Shown here: positions 32,701 through 44,876 of the stretch, in pieces | Layout of the letters: every line of letters starts with the position of its first letter | Numbering within the stretch: position 1 is the first letter of the stretch | Source of the DNA: Coleophoma eucalyptorum | Lineage: Eukaryota; Ascomycota; Leotiomycetes; Helotiales; Dermateaceae | NCBI GenBank assembly: GCA_026120035.1 | Contig: JALRME010000007.1 | Location: 1,240,001-1,304,000 of the forward strand | Direction: 5' to 3' | Length of the DNA: 64,000 nucleotides | Notes under the pieces: model-generated | What the model was told of the DNA's origin: nothing | The model's input: only the letters and a program-made list of their open reading frames with translations | Database searches by the model: none | Translations under genes and position numbers: made by a program

Positions 32701-35298
32701 ATAACTTCTCCTAGAGCCTTGGCTTATATATTGAAAAGGCTGCGATGGCCGCAAAGATGGCGAGGAGGAAAAAGAGAAGCACGAGTTAGACTTTTGATGG
32801 GTTTGGGTCATAATCAACTACAGGTTGGGTCTTTCGTCCCGTCTCGCCTTCTTTCTCCTCTGTCCCTATCGTCTTCTGTTACTCCTCTTGTTATTTACTC
32901 GTGCGATGACATTCCTGTGCGAGCCAGTGAGTGGTCAGGACGAACCGGGAAGTCGCACCTGAGATAGGGAATGCAGCCACTTGGAATTCGCAGCGCTACC
33001 ACAATATTCAATGCCCTCAACTTGTTAAGCACAGTCACATTAGCAGTACAGGACGCATCTGAATTGTTATTTGATATACTCGATCACAGCGCACTTTTCG
33101 GCGTATTACGATCGGTGGAAGCGATCGACATGTGCCGTTTACGCCAGCTAGCGAATTACTTATCCCCTGCTTCCCCCTCCCTCTCTACGAGTCGGTGATG
33201 CCCGCCTTGCAGAGATGTTATTCTCTTCACTATGTCTTCATATGATATTGAAATCTGGCAAGCCAAGGCAGATTCAGAGTCAATGGCTATGGTTCTAGTC
33301 GAGTAGGAAACAGAGCCTTCTATCTACAGCCACACTTGCTGAGTGAGAGCCAAATTGATGCAATGCAATGCACATGGCAAATCATAGCGGGGCTTATTCC
33401 GAGCATCAGGCTGCACAATATGGGCGAGAGAGCGTAAACGCTTGCGTGGTTTCTGTTTTATTTCGCTCCTCTTGCGTTATGCTTGCTTTGATTTGCTGGA
33501 ATTCTCTTCTTGACTGCATCTATTTGTGTTTTAAAATGTCCTTCGATGGCAGGGCGAAGAGGGCATGGAATATAAGGGAGGTAGATTATACCTCCGTGTC
33601 ACTCTCAGAAGTTGAAAACTATTCAAAACTTAGAAGCTGGCTGATATAGTTGATCCGTTGGCTTGGAGAGCATTACGGCACCACGTACCATGTTCTGAAA
33701 ATGGCGTGATAGGGACGGATGGCGCATGGTTTACGAGACAGAGATACCGGATAGGAGAAAGTTGTTTTGGTCTCCCTAGCCTTTGCTTTTAAAGGTGGCT
33801 TACTTGGCTTGTTGCTACTTGGGTCAGTGACCTACGATTTCCCATACACTAGGCAAGCGGAGGCTGTTAACGCCGCACTCGACTTCCTGGTAACATCGGG
33901 ATTAGTGGATGCAAGTCATTCTAGCACCAGATATCGTCTCAGTCAATGATCGCAGGTTATTTAAAGATCGACCCCAAGCTCCGGGAGCTGGGCTGGATTA
34001 TGAGAATGAAGGATGCGAAGTTCCCCGGTGCTCCTTACATGCATCTTGTATGCTTGGTGGTTATGGTTAGTTGGTTCGCATTTATCAACCGTGTGAGTAA
34101 GATGTGTAAGATTCGACAGGTTTGAAAACGTGGGCTTGGCGAAGTTTCCGAAGTCTATGCTATGGATCTGATAGGGCAAAGAATCGGCGATGGTGTGACT
34201 AAACAGAGAGATTTGAACGGCTTTTCTAGAACCTCTGTTTGACCAAGCCACGGTTATTGCTTCTTCTTTACTCCAGCCTTATGTTACGATGTAAGAACTA
34301 AGGCATTAGATGGATACCCACACAGCCTTTTCTTTTCCTGTACGAATTTTTTTTGGCTTTTCAGCTGCCCTCCTGTTGTTTCTTACTTGCTCTTTATCTG
34401 CGTATTCTAATGCGTCCAGCTTAATACATCGTTATGTACATAATGAAGAAAGCCACTAACATAATAAGCTTACGTGTTTACTACCGCATACCGTACAAGA
34501 CAGACTTGCCCATCATCTATCATGTATAAGACACGTAAAATAGAAAAGGAAAGAACTATAGGTTACAGCCAAGTAAGATCCATTATTTTTTCATTGGCAT
34601 CATCTATAAATAGTTCCTTTACGCTTGAGCCTCTTTTCGCAATTGTCTTACCTATTCCCGTTGTACGAAAAGCCCTATGTATCGTACCATTTTTGAGGAG
34701 ATAATATCTTGGAGCTATGAAAAATTGTACACTATGACAGGTCGATTAACTAACTGTACGTCTGGATATTGCTTGACCATGCCGATCGCTTTGATCCATA
34801 AAAGTAATAACTAGACACAAGAAGCTATTGATACTAAAGCCTCAACCGTTCTAATCCTCCATGTGGTCTTGGAACAAACTTGGATTACCGACAACCTTTG
34901 CTCTTCCTACTCCATTGTCCTACATCCCTCCTTGTTATTACATGTTAGAGCCATGCTCCCTTTCTTTGCATACTGTTCAACTTGGCGTCCAAAATCCATT
35001 TAGGAAGCTTTGAACGCAAACCATGATGACCCACGTGTGCACAGTAGTCTTCATCAGAGAAGACTGTCCTTACTGAAAGAGCAGTCGGGTGCAGCTATAA
35101 CTGAAGAAAAAAACATGATGATAATATGCATGCATGTATGTCTTGCAGCGGGTAGTCCAATGTTCCACTTAATTCACACATTGCATCTCAAATCATCTGA
35201 CTCTTCTGCAACGTCGATGTAAAAGGCCGTGCCCGGAAGATCCCGATCTGCTCACGTGTTGCTTTTATTGTCCTCGTTTTAAAGATGCAAGGTTTCCT
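29766..35298. other. Large region without recognisable genes
   Basis: About 5.5 kb. Many frames of 60-111 codons occur on both strands, often overlapping each other antisense (for example 30608-30968), none with a known motif. One (30633-30968, plus) begins with a hydrophobic stretch but is not convincing. A tandem CACGCT/CTCACG repeat lies near 31056-31075. No transposon coding sequence was recognised. It may hold long regulatory DNA for the PLC side, non-coding RNAs or lineage-specific small genes. Confidence 0.5.
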
Positions 35299-37746
35299 TC
35301 ATCTCAAAGTTTTCTCAATCTTTACTAGAAGTAAGCCTTCAGTCGCTTGGCCCTTTGCATTAAGCAGATTCACAAAGCGGTATCCATTTTGGAGGCGATC
35401 GAGTCGGATGCATGCCCATGCGGCTAGAGTGTCATTCACATAGCCGCTGTCCTCGACCTTGAATCTAGAAGTGGTGTTAGTAAGGCAAGTGTAGTAGTAT
35501 TGCAGGGCGTATGGTAAAATCAGTAAAAGTGGCAGTAAGAGAAATGACATGTAGAACGGGACGGGCATCAGCTTCCTGGCTAATGAAATATGCTGCCATG
35601 CTTGTTGCCGGAGCTAGAAGCCGCTTGATCAAAGATTATCTCAAGCTGGTCAGCGACCGGTTGCGCGTATGGCTACGCCCATGACGAAGCTTCCAGATGC
35701 ATGGGTCCTTGGTGGCGGTACGTATATGAATTTGTGTTGATGGACGAGAAAGGAGTAATACTGAAAAAGAAAAGTGTAAGGGGTCGGTAGCATACCTAAT
35801 AAAGCTCAATTCTTCCACCACCTTGGGTATACCCATAAACTCTAACGAGACACCTTCAGGGCCGAAATCAGGATGATCCCCCTTCTTGTATTCCGTCTTT
35901 CGTTTGTATTCACCTTCTTTAGCTCGACCGCCGCCCTCAATGGGCTCACCTGTACGTTCCTCTTGCTTTTCAACATGCAGCTCACATTTGATGAAGGGAT
36001 AGAAGTCCTTCGCATTGTCTTCGTCTTCTGGCAAGGGGACATGCTGACCTCCGAAGATGGTGACCTTCAAGTCCAATGTCTTATGCTGGATAGCATCTGC
36101 TTGATTTGTGGCTGCATCATGACTGCGGTAGCCCGGTGGCTTCAACACCCAACCGTGCTCTCCTGCAAACATGCCTTCATTCAACATCATTCCCTCGTCC
36201 CACATCTGCCAATTCAGTGCAACCATCTGGACTCCTTTCCGCCAGAAAACAGACGGATCGAGATTCGAGGAGTCAAAGCGAAAGCCTGCTGGGTATGCTC
36301 GCATGAAGTAGTCTCGATTGTGAGCAAACATTTCGGATTGCTTTCTCTCATGGAGCTCGAGGATCTGCTTCTCGCCAATCGAAAAAACGTGAGGCGGCTT
36401 TCTGGCTGATCTTGACTCGAAACTCGTAAAATGTTCACTGTGCGTGTATATACCAAGGTTGCTAAGAGACGGGTGGATTTTGACCTTTTTCTTGCCAGTC
36501 GCTCGTTCATCCTCAGAACCAGACTGGCCAGAGTCCCCTAGATCTCGAGTGTCTCTGGGAGCCAATGTGGAAGCTCCAGCAATCGGTCTTGCTGGATCAG
36601 CGGAGGCTTTCTTCACCTTTATAAGAATCTTTTCGGACAGCTCTTCCAGTCTGGGGAGCCTCTGGCTTGGGTCGCAGTCCGGGTGAGGTTGATCGACTAA
36701 AAAGCCCTTCCATTCTTCTTTCATAATATCAACCATGATCTCTTGTTGTTCAAGATCCGCGTGAACTTCCAAGCTAACAATGATCGGCAGTTTACTATTG
36801 ACGAATGCCGTCTCTCTGATCGCCCTGCACACAGCTCTGAAGCCAACAGGTGTTGTTAGTGTCCAGCCATGCAACACTAAAGGTTCGCCGATCCTCATTG
36901 ATCGTGATGACGGAGGTCTATCGATAGGATCTTGTATAGGCAAGCTAAGGGTCGTATCCATTGCAGGGCTCCTTTCTGCGTTTGCCTGGGCATCTTTCCC
37001 AGTCTTCTCTCCAAGTACATATTTTGCTTTTTCATATTTTTCTTCCATTTTTTCTAGCATTGCGCCCGCTCGACTCGACAAAGTGCTTCCGGAGAGGTGT
37101 CGTTTGTGTTCAGGCTTTGGGGAAGTTGAAAAGGTGGAACTCTTGTCTGATACGGAATCTGGGGACTCCCCATTGTGAACATCGATCTCGATACAACGAC
37201 ATCCGCGAGTGAGAACCTTAATCTAGTAAGCATTTGAGGATAACCGCATGGTCATGTACGTACGTTTTTGTATGCCTCGGTAGAGCTCTTCGAGGCCAGT
37301 TGGTTCCCCGAAAGATATGTATTATGGCTGCTACTGATGTAGTAGTTGCTGATTGGTTTCGTCAAATCTTTGTCCTCTGCTTTCACTGGTTTGATAGCTT
37401 GAAATCCACCATTATAGTAGATAGCCTGTAGGAACTCCTCCAACCTGTATTCATCTTGGTCCAGTTCGATCGCTTGGTTCTGTACTTCAGCTAGAAACTT
37501 GCTGAACTGTTCCTTCGTGATGGTTGATCTAGGTGCACATAACTTCTCGAAGACCTCTTTGAGTCGCGCCTGGACCGCATGGCAGAGGTACACTTGATGA
37601 GCTGGAATTTCAGAGCCTTCGGGTCCTCTACCTCTTCCCGGCAGTGGTCGCAGATGTATGCTGTGGGAAGGGGATATCATGGTTGAAAGTACCAAAGCGG
37701 TATGGAGACTGATTGTCTTGTGAGAATTGCCGGTAAGGAAGGCCAT
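35299..37746 (-). CDS. Phosphoinositide-specific phospholipase C
   Basis: Exons 37264-37746, 35796-37216 and 35299-35464 give 689 residues. An EF-hand-like region leads to the X domain: [14 protein letters not shown] with catalytic His at about 141, [12 protein letters not shown] with calcium/inositol-phosphate ligands, then [10 protein letters not shown] with the second His near 313. An acidic/Ser-rich linker precedes the Y domain ([26 protein letters not shown]) and a C2 domain that runs into the last exon (RFKVEDSG, then [11 protein letters not shown]). The enzyme cleaves PI(4,5)P2 into diacylglycerol and IP3, in calcium signalling. The last intron is 331 nt, much longer than its neighbours. 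A TATATAA sequence only 7 nt upstream of the first ATG suggests that translation may start at the next Met (37680). Confidence 0.92.
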
Positions 37747-38635
37747 GGTAGCTTATATAAACTGTCGCGGGAGTCAGTGCTTGCTTGCGGATCCACAGTA
37801 CCAAGAGAAGATCCATCGCAGATCACACAAGTTCAGAATAGAAGACAGACAGTGACACAATATTTGCCAAACTATCCACCTTGTCGTGGCAGTGCATGAT
37901 TGCCAAACTCAGTTCATGGACTCAGTTCATGGCAGAATAGAGAAGCAGCTTACCTTTGCAATAGCAGAGTGGTGATTCAAGGGCAGAACATATCGCAAGG
38001 ACAGAAATCGAGGCAACTTGTTAAGAGTCGCATTGGAATTGGGGAGAGTTGAGGAGGTCGATGAGGACAAAACAAGGCGGAGCCTCTTTCAGCTGAACAT
38101 CAGCTATGCTGACGCCTGGAATTTGGGGGCGGGAAGAAGCGCTGGCTGGGGTTCAAGACATAATGAAACCTGTACAACAGACGCAAGGAAGGAGAGGAAG
38201 ATATAATAATACTTATGCTACCATCGTGGACAAGAAGTGAAAAAGGGGCTCGTGTTGGAAGTAAAAGGATTCTATAGCGGATACGACAAGGTGGTTAAAG
38301 TGATTGACTTCATGGAGGAAGCTGCTCAATCTTCAGCCCCTCCTTTGCCCCAGGGAGCTCGTCGGTCCGACAATTTTCCCGAGGAATTTGCAATCAGGTT
38401 CGAGCTCAAATCCTAGCATTTCTAATAATATCGCGTCTCTCCTTTGCCTCTGTGGTTCCTGAACCCCTCTCAAGTCTCCAGTCCATTCCGTCTCGAGAGT
38501 GTTCTCAACTTCATCACTTTTGGTGCTTGGTGGCAATCGACATTTACCACATATTGCCCCCTTCATTTTCCTATTAACTCCATTGCAAGTGCAAATACTG
38601 TTTAGGACAAGGTCCTAAGCAGCACACTCACGACA
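37747..38635. promoter_or_regulatory. Divergent promoter, PLC and mini-cupin
   Basis: 889 bp between divergent starts. A TTATATAAG element lies at 37753-37761, right next to the PLC start. Nothing else stands out. Confidence 0.45.
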
Positions 38636-38984
38636 ATGAAGTCGCAACAGGATGCCGAAAAGGAGGTACAGTCGTGGGGTTTTGGAAGTGTGTTCACTTG
38701 GACTGACGCACCGTATGTATTGAGCTTGATTGCTTCTCTCCATCCTGGGTACGATGAATTGAGGCTGATATTTTGCCCATAGGAATTACCACTACAGCCC
38801 TCACTCCCATCGCAACCTAACGACGCACTTGATCCTCAAAGGCGAGATGACTATCAAGTATCCCAAAGAGCAAGATGCGTCGAAGACAACGTACGGTGTG
38901 GGCAGCCGAGTCGATGTAGACGCGAACAAAGTCCACGAAGTATGGATTGGAGACCAAGGCTGCACCATGGTCATTGGAGAGTAA
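38636..38984 (+). CDS. Small cupin-fold protein (92 aa)
   Basis: Exons 38636-38712 and 38783-38984 give 92 residues; the gene is too fragmented for single-frame ORF calling. After a short acidic start comes FTWTDAPNYHYSPHSHRNLTTHLILKGE-like cupin motif 1 (with H-x-H and the Gly-Glu turn), then the strand ITIKYPKE, and motif 2, where VGSRVDVDANKVHEVWIGDQGCTMVIGE fits G-x5-PxGxxH-type spacing with one His. This is a one-domain cupin_2 protein. The HxH and later His could bind a metal. Function is unknown; relatives act as dioxygenases, isomerases or sensors. The 70-nt intron and conserved motifs make the call firm. Confidence 0.82.
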
Positions 38985-41900
38985 TACAAGCACGCTCCTC
39001 TTGATCAACCGGATCTTCGTGTGGGTTATATGCTATTCAAGTGAAACATAGGTTAGGGATTGGGCTGAGATATCTTCAAAGTCTGTTGAATACAAGGCTA
39101 TTGATAGATTCAATCCTAGCGGATCAATAAATTGTCTCAATTGGTGGGGATAATTTCTGCGAAAAATGTCACCGGCGTGGCTTTGTGAAACATGGTTCTC
39201 TTGAGCAGTGGCGTGAAGCATATCTGATCAATCGTTTTGGCAATAGAATGCTTCTACATCACCAGTGGTCATTGGAGCGGACTTTACACCGTCTTGGTGG
39301 TACCGTAATTGGCTACCATTTTGCCGGGTTGAATAGACTTTTGACTTCCACAAACCTACGAGATGATGTGCCCCAACCATTCTTCAGTAGTCCGTCGTGT
39401 ATTTGCTATCATAATGATATGAGTGAACAAGCTTTTGACGTTGAGGGTGGGGCACTGGTGACAACCACAGTACCTTTGACTAGGGTCCTGCATGCCTGAT
39501 GCACCTGTAAAATGGATTCAATCATTTGTCACACGCGAGGTTGTTTCGCTCAGAAGTCCGGAGCAGTCTCCCAAATGAAGTCTTTCCTGATCTATCATTG
39601 TATTGCCTGTTGTGCTCTGAGATTATCCACAACAGTGTTCGTGCGCAGTTGCGTGGCAGACGGGTTTGTGCCAACTCATATTATTTCGCTGCGGGCCCAA
39701 ACCCTGGTTGTATTGATATGTCCACATCCATACCAGCAGTATATCTCTTGCCCCAGAGGTATTGTAGATCAGATAGTCGATCGCACTCGCATCGGGAAAA
39801 ACTTCTCCCGTGCGAGACTTTCCGTATGAGACTAACAGCTGTCAGATTGGCAATGCTCCAAGGTGCACCCAATAAGGCATATGCAAGTAAACTTTATCTT
39901 ATCATATGCTTGGAGAAGGGGTGCATTCTTTGTTTCCAGACTCTTCATGGGGTAAACTCAACTTTGTCCGACGCCTCACATGCATCTGTCACATCCCAGA
40001 AAACAAGTTTTGGGAAGTTGTGCCTGTCAATCCCGGGCCTAGACTCCACTGCCACCTGCATATGAAAGCCTTGAGGTAAGTTTATTATGAGGATCGCTCA
40101 TACTTCACTGCCAAGATTCGAAATTCAGTTTAGGACTTTGTCGAATTCACCTCAGCAATTATTACCCAAGCAGAAGCTTGTTTGCCATGGCCCGAAAAGT
40201 ATATGAGTTTGACTTCAAGTTCAGCAGCTAGAAAAACGGTCTGAGAACCATATTCATAAAGTCAGTAATGGAAAAGCTCTTGCTAATGCATATTATTGTG
40301 CCGTAAGCTAAGCAAGATATGGCTATCTTCTCCATCTCGTTGTTTTCTATGCCTTTGGCATAATGTCATCTTGGACGAGAAGTCTGAATCAAAGATATCG
40401 GATGTTTGTAGGCTATTATATGAAGTGTGGCGTAGCCTCGCCACAAGCAAGTGTCGCGAATTACCTTGCGTTCGCAACATCGTATTCACCGTTAGCAGTT
40501 GAGATAGACATTTCATGCGAGGTACGTGGAATTTTGTTCCACTTCAAGCGACAAGCAGCGGCAGTATAGCAGCATCGCGTAAAAAGCAAATTCATATGCC
40601 CGCTCCACATCTGATACAGGTCTGATAGGTACTATCCCCATTTATAAACTACGTTAGCATTATTTTGTTATTTCCAGGAATTATTATGTCGCTTTGGGCG
40701 CGCGCCTCGCTCCCGGGTATAACTCACTTCCCTCTCGAAGGCCTCACATATAAAATATACCATCACTATCAAGCTGCCGGATGACGGACAGCCAGGTAGT
40801 TGCAGGCTCCAGTGGAATACTTCAAGGAGCCCTTGAATCAGTCTCACTGCATATTTGACATGTGCACTTTTGCTGCTGTCCAAGTTCTAAACTTCTAAAA
40901 CTCTCAAGAAATCTAGAAGAGTACCACCAAAGTTTAATGCTGTACCTGTCGACATGTCAGAGTAATTCAGCTGGACCGGGATGTTGGGCCCATTATATTA
41001 AGGCAATACCGAACCCTGTCATGCATTCTAACACCGCGCGGTCATAAGTACATGCAGAACCGCATTTCAATGTCCATTGCCACAATGGCATGACGGCTGG
41101 GGTGCAGGTCCGAGACCCTGATCGACTGGCAACGTGTGCAAGGAGAAGTATAAAGGCAAGGGTTTCAAGACCGAGTATGAGTTTACATGTAAAGCTTTAT
41201 AGGGCGGAGACTTACCTCCGACTAACTGCATACTATGGCCAGCCTATTGTAGTTGCGAACTCTATCTAGCGAAAGTTTTATTCACGATAGACCTCGTTTG
41301 CTCTAGATCCACGCGGAGAATCGGCTGAAATGGGAGATGAAGGTTGGACGAGGCTAGAATGTCTAAAACAACATGTAGGTTTTACTTTATTTTAATTATT
41401 TTTGAAAGTCAGTAATAGAGGGACATGTCTTCTTTACTTTCACATGTATCTAAATTAACTGGCTTTTTTCACCCTCGCTATTGTCGAATTGTTGCGGGTT
41501 ACGTCCGACTGATAGATAGATCCCCGAATGGTTCTCGCATACTGCTTCAAACAGGGTGTATAGCAAATTGCCCAAAGGATAGAGCCCTTGTCCGCCTATG
41601 TGTGACTTTTGGCTTACTATCAGTCACCGTATAGCCAGGCATGTTCAGATAGATGAGTAACAAGTTAGTCATGGCGTCTCCAGCGCATCCAAAAGGAAAC
41701 TCCTCGCGGCACTTATACATCTTCTCTTTCAGCCCATGACGCAGTATGTGAAATGTTTGTATGGCAAAAAAGAGAAAAAGCCATACGACAGTAGGTATTT
41801 GTTGGTGCTAACTCACCAACTACTATCTAATGAACGGAGGCTTTTCTCAGATCAATACTAAAGCCGGCCCCTCCTAACCTAGTAGGTCAGAAATGCCACC

Positions 41901-42605
41901 GTACGAATTTGGGGGGTCGCCCAAAATGAGCGCATGCTAGGTGAACCAGGATGAGCTAAGGCGAGCTGTGGTGGGCGGCGATGAACAGAGGTGATGTAGA
42001 TATGAGTTATATAGCTGAGCAGATCTGATTCCTCAGCACTTAAAAAATTCCTTTGGTGGCAAGACGATCGAATTCATTCTGTAGTTCTTCTTTGAGAAAG
42101 AACTAGACCTGTATATCTTGGATGTCTCCGGCGGTAGTATGAGAATCAATCATAGCTATCTTGAATGATTATTAGGAAAATTTTAAAGCTGCAAGATCGA
42201 TGAGGATCAGCAGAGGTAGTATACGAATTTACATTCGTTATTTTTGATATAGACTTTATGATAAAAGTAATGCCGGCATAAGCCTTTTCCCGAGTGTGTT
42301 CACCGCTCTATGATTCCACCTTTACAGCTTACCGTGTGCATGACGTCTTTGTTTAGCGTAGGAACCTTTCCCATAAAGGCAAAGGTCCTTCTTTGTCCTA
42401 TTACGATAGTTGCCATATGGGCTAGGTTTCGTACTAAATGTATTTTCTCTTTCCTCCCTCCTTCGCCCTCCCTCGTGCTTGAATAAAAACCATCTTCTTT
42501 ATCTTCTTAGGTCTGCTCAATGTATTTTGTAAGAGAAGGTGGCCAAAAAAGGCAACCCACATTGTCGCAAAGCAAGTTAAGGACGCAGAAACTGCCTCGA
42601 AGGAG
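38985..42605. other. Intergenic region without recognised genes
   Basis: 3.6 kb. The longest frame (39526-40065, 179 codons) lacks an ATG start and overlaps other frames; composition is not protein-like. Elsewhere only short frames and TA-rich stretches. Nothing RNA-like was recognised. Confidence 0.5.
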
Positions 42606-43221
42606 ATGGAGATGACGCTGCCTAACCTCCAAGCAAACTCTGACCTCTGGTATAAGGTTTGTAAAGCTTTCATTTATATTTTAATATCTGATTTGGTTTT
42701 TGATACTCAATTTGTTGGATTACTACGTCCCCTTCCATTTAATGTTTCAACTCCAGATACTAAGTCTAATGGCGTAGATCCGCGTTCTTCTATACGACCT
42801 CTGTAATATTGCCAACGATCGCGCAGCTGAAGCACGTACCCTGCGTACAACGGATGAGTTGTATATCAGCGCCCCATATTTCACGCCTAAAGAGGCTGTT
42901 CTCATCAAAGCTACTGTAATCCCTCCTCCTACTCTGGACCAGATCCCCGAATTTGAAACCCTCCAGCTAGAGGACGATAGGAATACAAAAATCAAGGAAC
43001 TGACAAAAGAAAACATAACAATTGACATAATAACAATCGAAGAGGCAATAGAATCCTGCCTTCAAAACTTCTTCGAAAAGCGTAGAGCGAGCGGCGACGC
43101 ACGACCGTGTGGCTCCCACGACATAGCCCCAATTTACAAAGCAGTCTTTCAGATCACAAAAGAGGAGTTAAGGGATGAAAAGTTTTTGGATCGCTTGAGA
43201 AGAACTGGTCTAGGCAAATAA
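42606..43221 (+). CDS. Orphan hypothetical protein (about 164 aa), maybe 5'-truncated
   Basis: Two exons (42606-42656 and 42778-43221) are joined by a 121-nt intron and give a continuous frame. The open frame extends upstream to about 42512 without an ATG (ending in the residues KQVKDAETASKE), so a 5' exon may be missing. Composition is charged and helical (LQANSDLWYK-IRVLLYDLCNIAND; later KIKELTKENITIDI). I recognise no family. It could be an orphan gene or the 3' end of a relic; its position beyond the desert fits a relic. Confidence 0.45.
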
Positions 43222-43644
43222 GCAGAGAAGACTATAAGTTGGGAGGGCAACAACAAGTAGAAGAACAATGGTGTGAAGAAAAGTTAAACTACGTATAATA
43301 TCGTAGTAATTAACTAAGAGCTGTGGTCAGAGATGCTAATAAACCTAGGGCAGAGGACAATAGATTCAATCAAATTTTACCCAACATTCGCTGCTTAATT
43401 TGATCACAAGCTAACCAACTAGACATAGGTAGTGAGTCTCTCCAAATGACTACAGCGCATAGACGAGATTCATGTTCTAAGAATGAATTAGAAACATGGC
43501 TAGGACGTTTCTGAGACGCACGCCTCCAGCTCGGTCCCCTCTCAAGAACTACCTTATCACATGACACTGACGTAAATTGTTCTGTCTCTTTCAACTCCTA
43601 TCTCCAAAATCTATATTCTATTATTTGATACACTATCAGCAATC
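43222..43644. other. Intergenic, nothing recognised
   Basis: Promoter region of the DUF4185-like gene. One antisense frame of 74 codons (43370-43594) is not supported. Confidence 0.45.
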
Positions 43645-44876
43645 ATGCATAAGATTCTTGAGAGCGAGGAGTCCAAGATGGACTCCCTTCAGCAATCCAA
43701 CCAGTCCAAGCGTTACGGGCCCTCAGCACGCATCGCTTGGCCGCCCAAAGTTGAGTCTATCAACATGCTGGGCGAAATCAAAGACACCAATGGCCGCAAT
43801 ATCCCGCGCGACCTTGGGCGTTCAATTACTTTGGGTGGCCATAATTTCTACATGTTTGCTGATACATTCTGTTTCGATGATGCTGGCCAGTTCGTCGGTC
43901 TCACATCCAACACTTGTGCCTACATCCCGGATATCAATCGCCCTACTGCATGTTCATATTGGCATGAGGAGCCCAAGGAGCCTGAATTCATTCCTATGAC
44001 CCCAGAAGATGATGCTTATAACAAGGGGAAACAGGGAACAAGCATGAGGATTGCTAATTGGGCGTTTGGGGGCGTTATTGAGGATGGCTTGGATGAGCAT
44101 GGGAAAGGCGGCAATGGCAAGGGCTGGATCTTCAATGATAAAGTCTTAATTCAGGATAAGTGGAGTGTAGGGATGGAATTGGTGCGTGTTGAGCTGCAGG
44201 ACGGTCATAGAATCCATGCCGAGAAAGTCCCTGGCTTGTCCCCATTCGGAGTAAGTGACAAACTCGCCTTATCCTTTAGGATTTCGTCATTGACAGAGTT
44301 AAATAGGAAAAAGAAGTAAGGGTTGGGAGTATAGACACCTTTATAGATGGAGGGTGGGTGTATCTCATTGGTGGAGCTACCTCCGATTCGCAATGGCCTG
44401 CGCGTAACGTGATGGCTCGGATTAAGTATGGCGATGACTTGTCTCGGATCTCCAATTATCAGTATCACACCACGGCTGATGGCTGGAAATCTAATTTCGA
44501 CAAAGTAGAAGAATTGTCTGATGTCTTGGCTGGTATTGGACAGGGAATGATCTTCAAAGTCGACGAAGACCGTGGTCCCAAAGGGAAGCCATATATGTGC
44601 ATTGGTGTTGATAAGTTCATGAGCAATGGTCTTTACCTCGGTGTCGCTGAGAAGCCTGAAGGTCCTTGGGAATTGAAGAACGTGACGCAGATTCCAAAAT
44701 ATCTTCACCACCAGTCGAACACGAGGTATTGTCTTTATATGCATAGCTGGGGATCTGATTTGAGTCAGGGAGAATTGTTGATTAGCTGGAGTGATGACGG
44801 GCAAATGGGAGGGCTGGTAGTGGCTGCGAAATTGAGACTGCATATGGAAGAACAAGACCTTGTTACATTGGAATAA
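43645..44876 (+). CDS. DUF4185-like beta-propeller protein
   Basis: Exons 43645-44250 and 44307-44876 give 391 residues; the 55-nt intron uses the acceptor that keeps frame 0 (EKEVRVGSIDTFIDGGWVYL). The sequence has repeated blades typical of five-bladed propellers of the GH43/DUF4185 sort: LGGHNFYMFADTFCFDD early, RIANWAFGGVIEDG, then GGWVYLIGGATSDSQWPARNVMARIKY and GPKGKPYMCIGVDKFMSNGLYLGVAEKPEGPW. Relatives are probable carbohydrate-active proteins, but activity is not established. No signal peptide is visible, which is unusual for a polysaccharide-acting enzyme. Assignment is by resemblance of repeats, not by catalytic residues. Confidence 0.68.

Noticed and set aside
35873..36409. 178-codon plus-strand frame
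   Set aside because: Antisense to PLC exon 2.
39526..40065. 179-codon plus-strand frame
   Set aside because: Starts with a non-ATG codon, overlaps other frames and has no motif.
44205..44855. 216-codon minus-strand frame
   Set aside because: Antisense to the DUF4185-like exon 2 with its coherent repeats.
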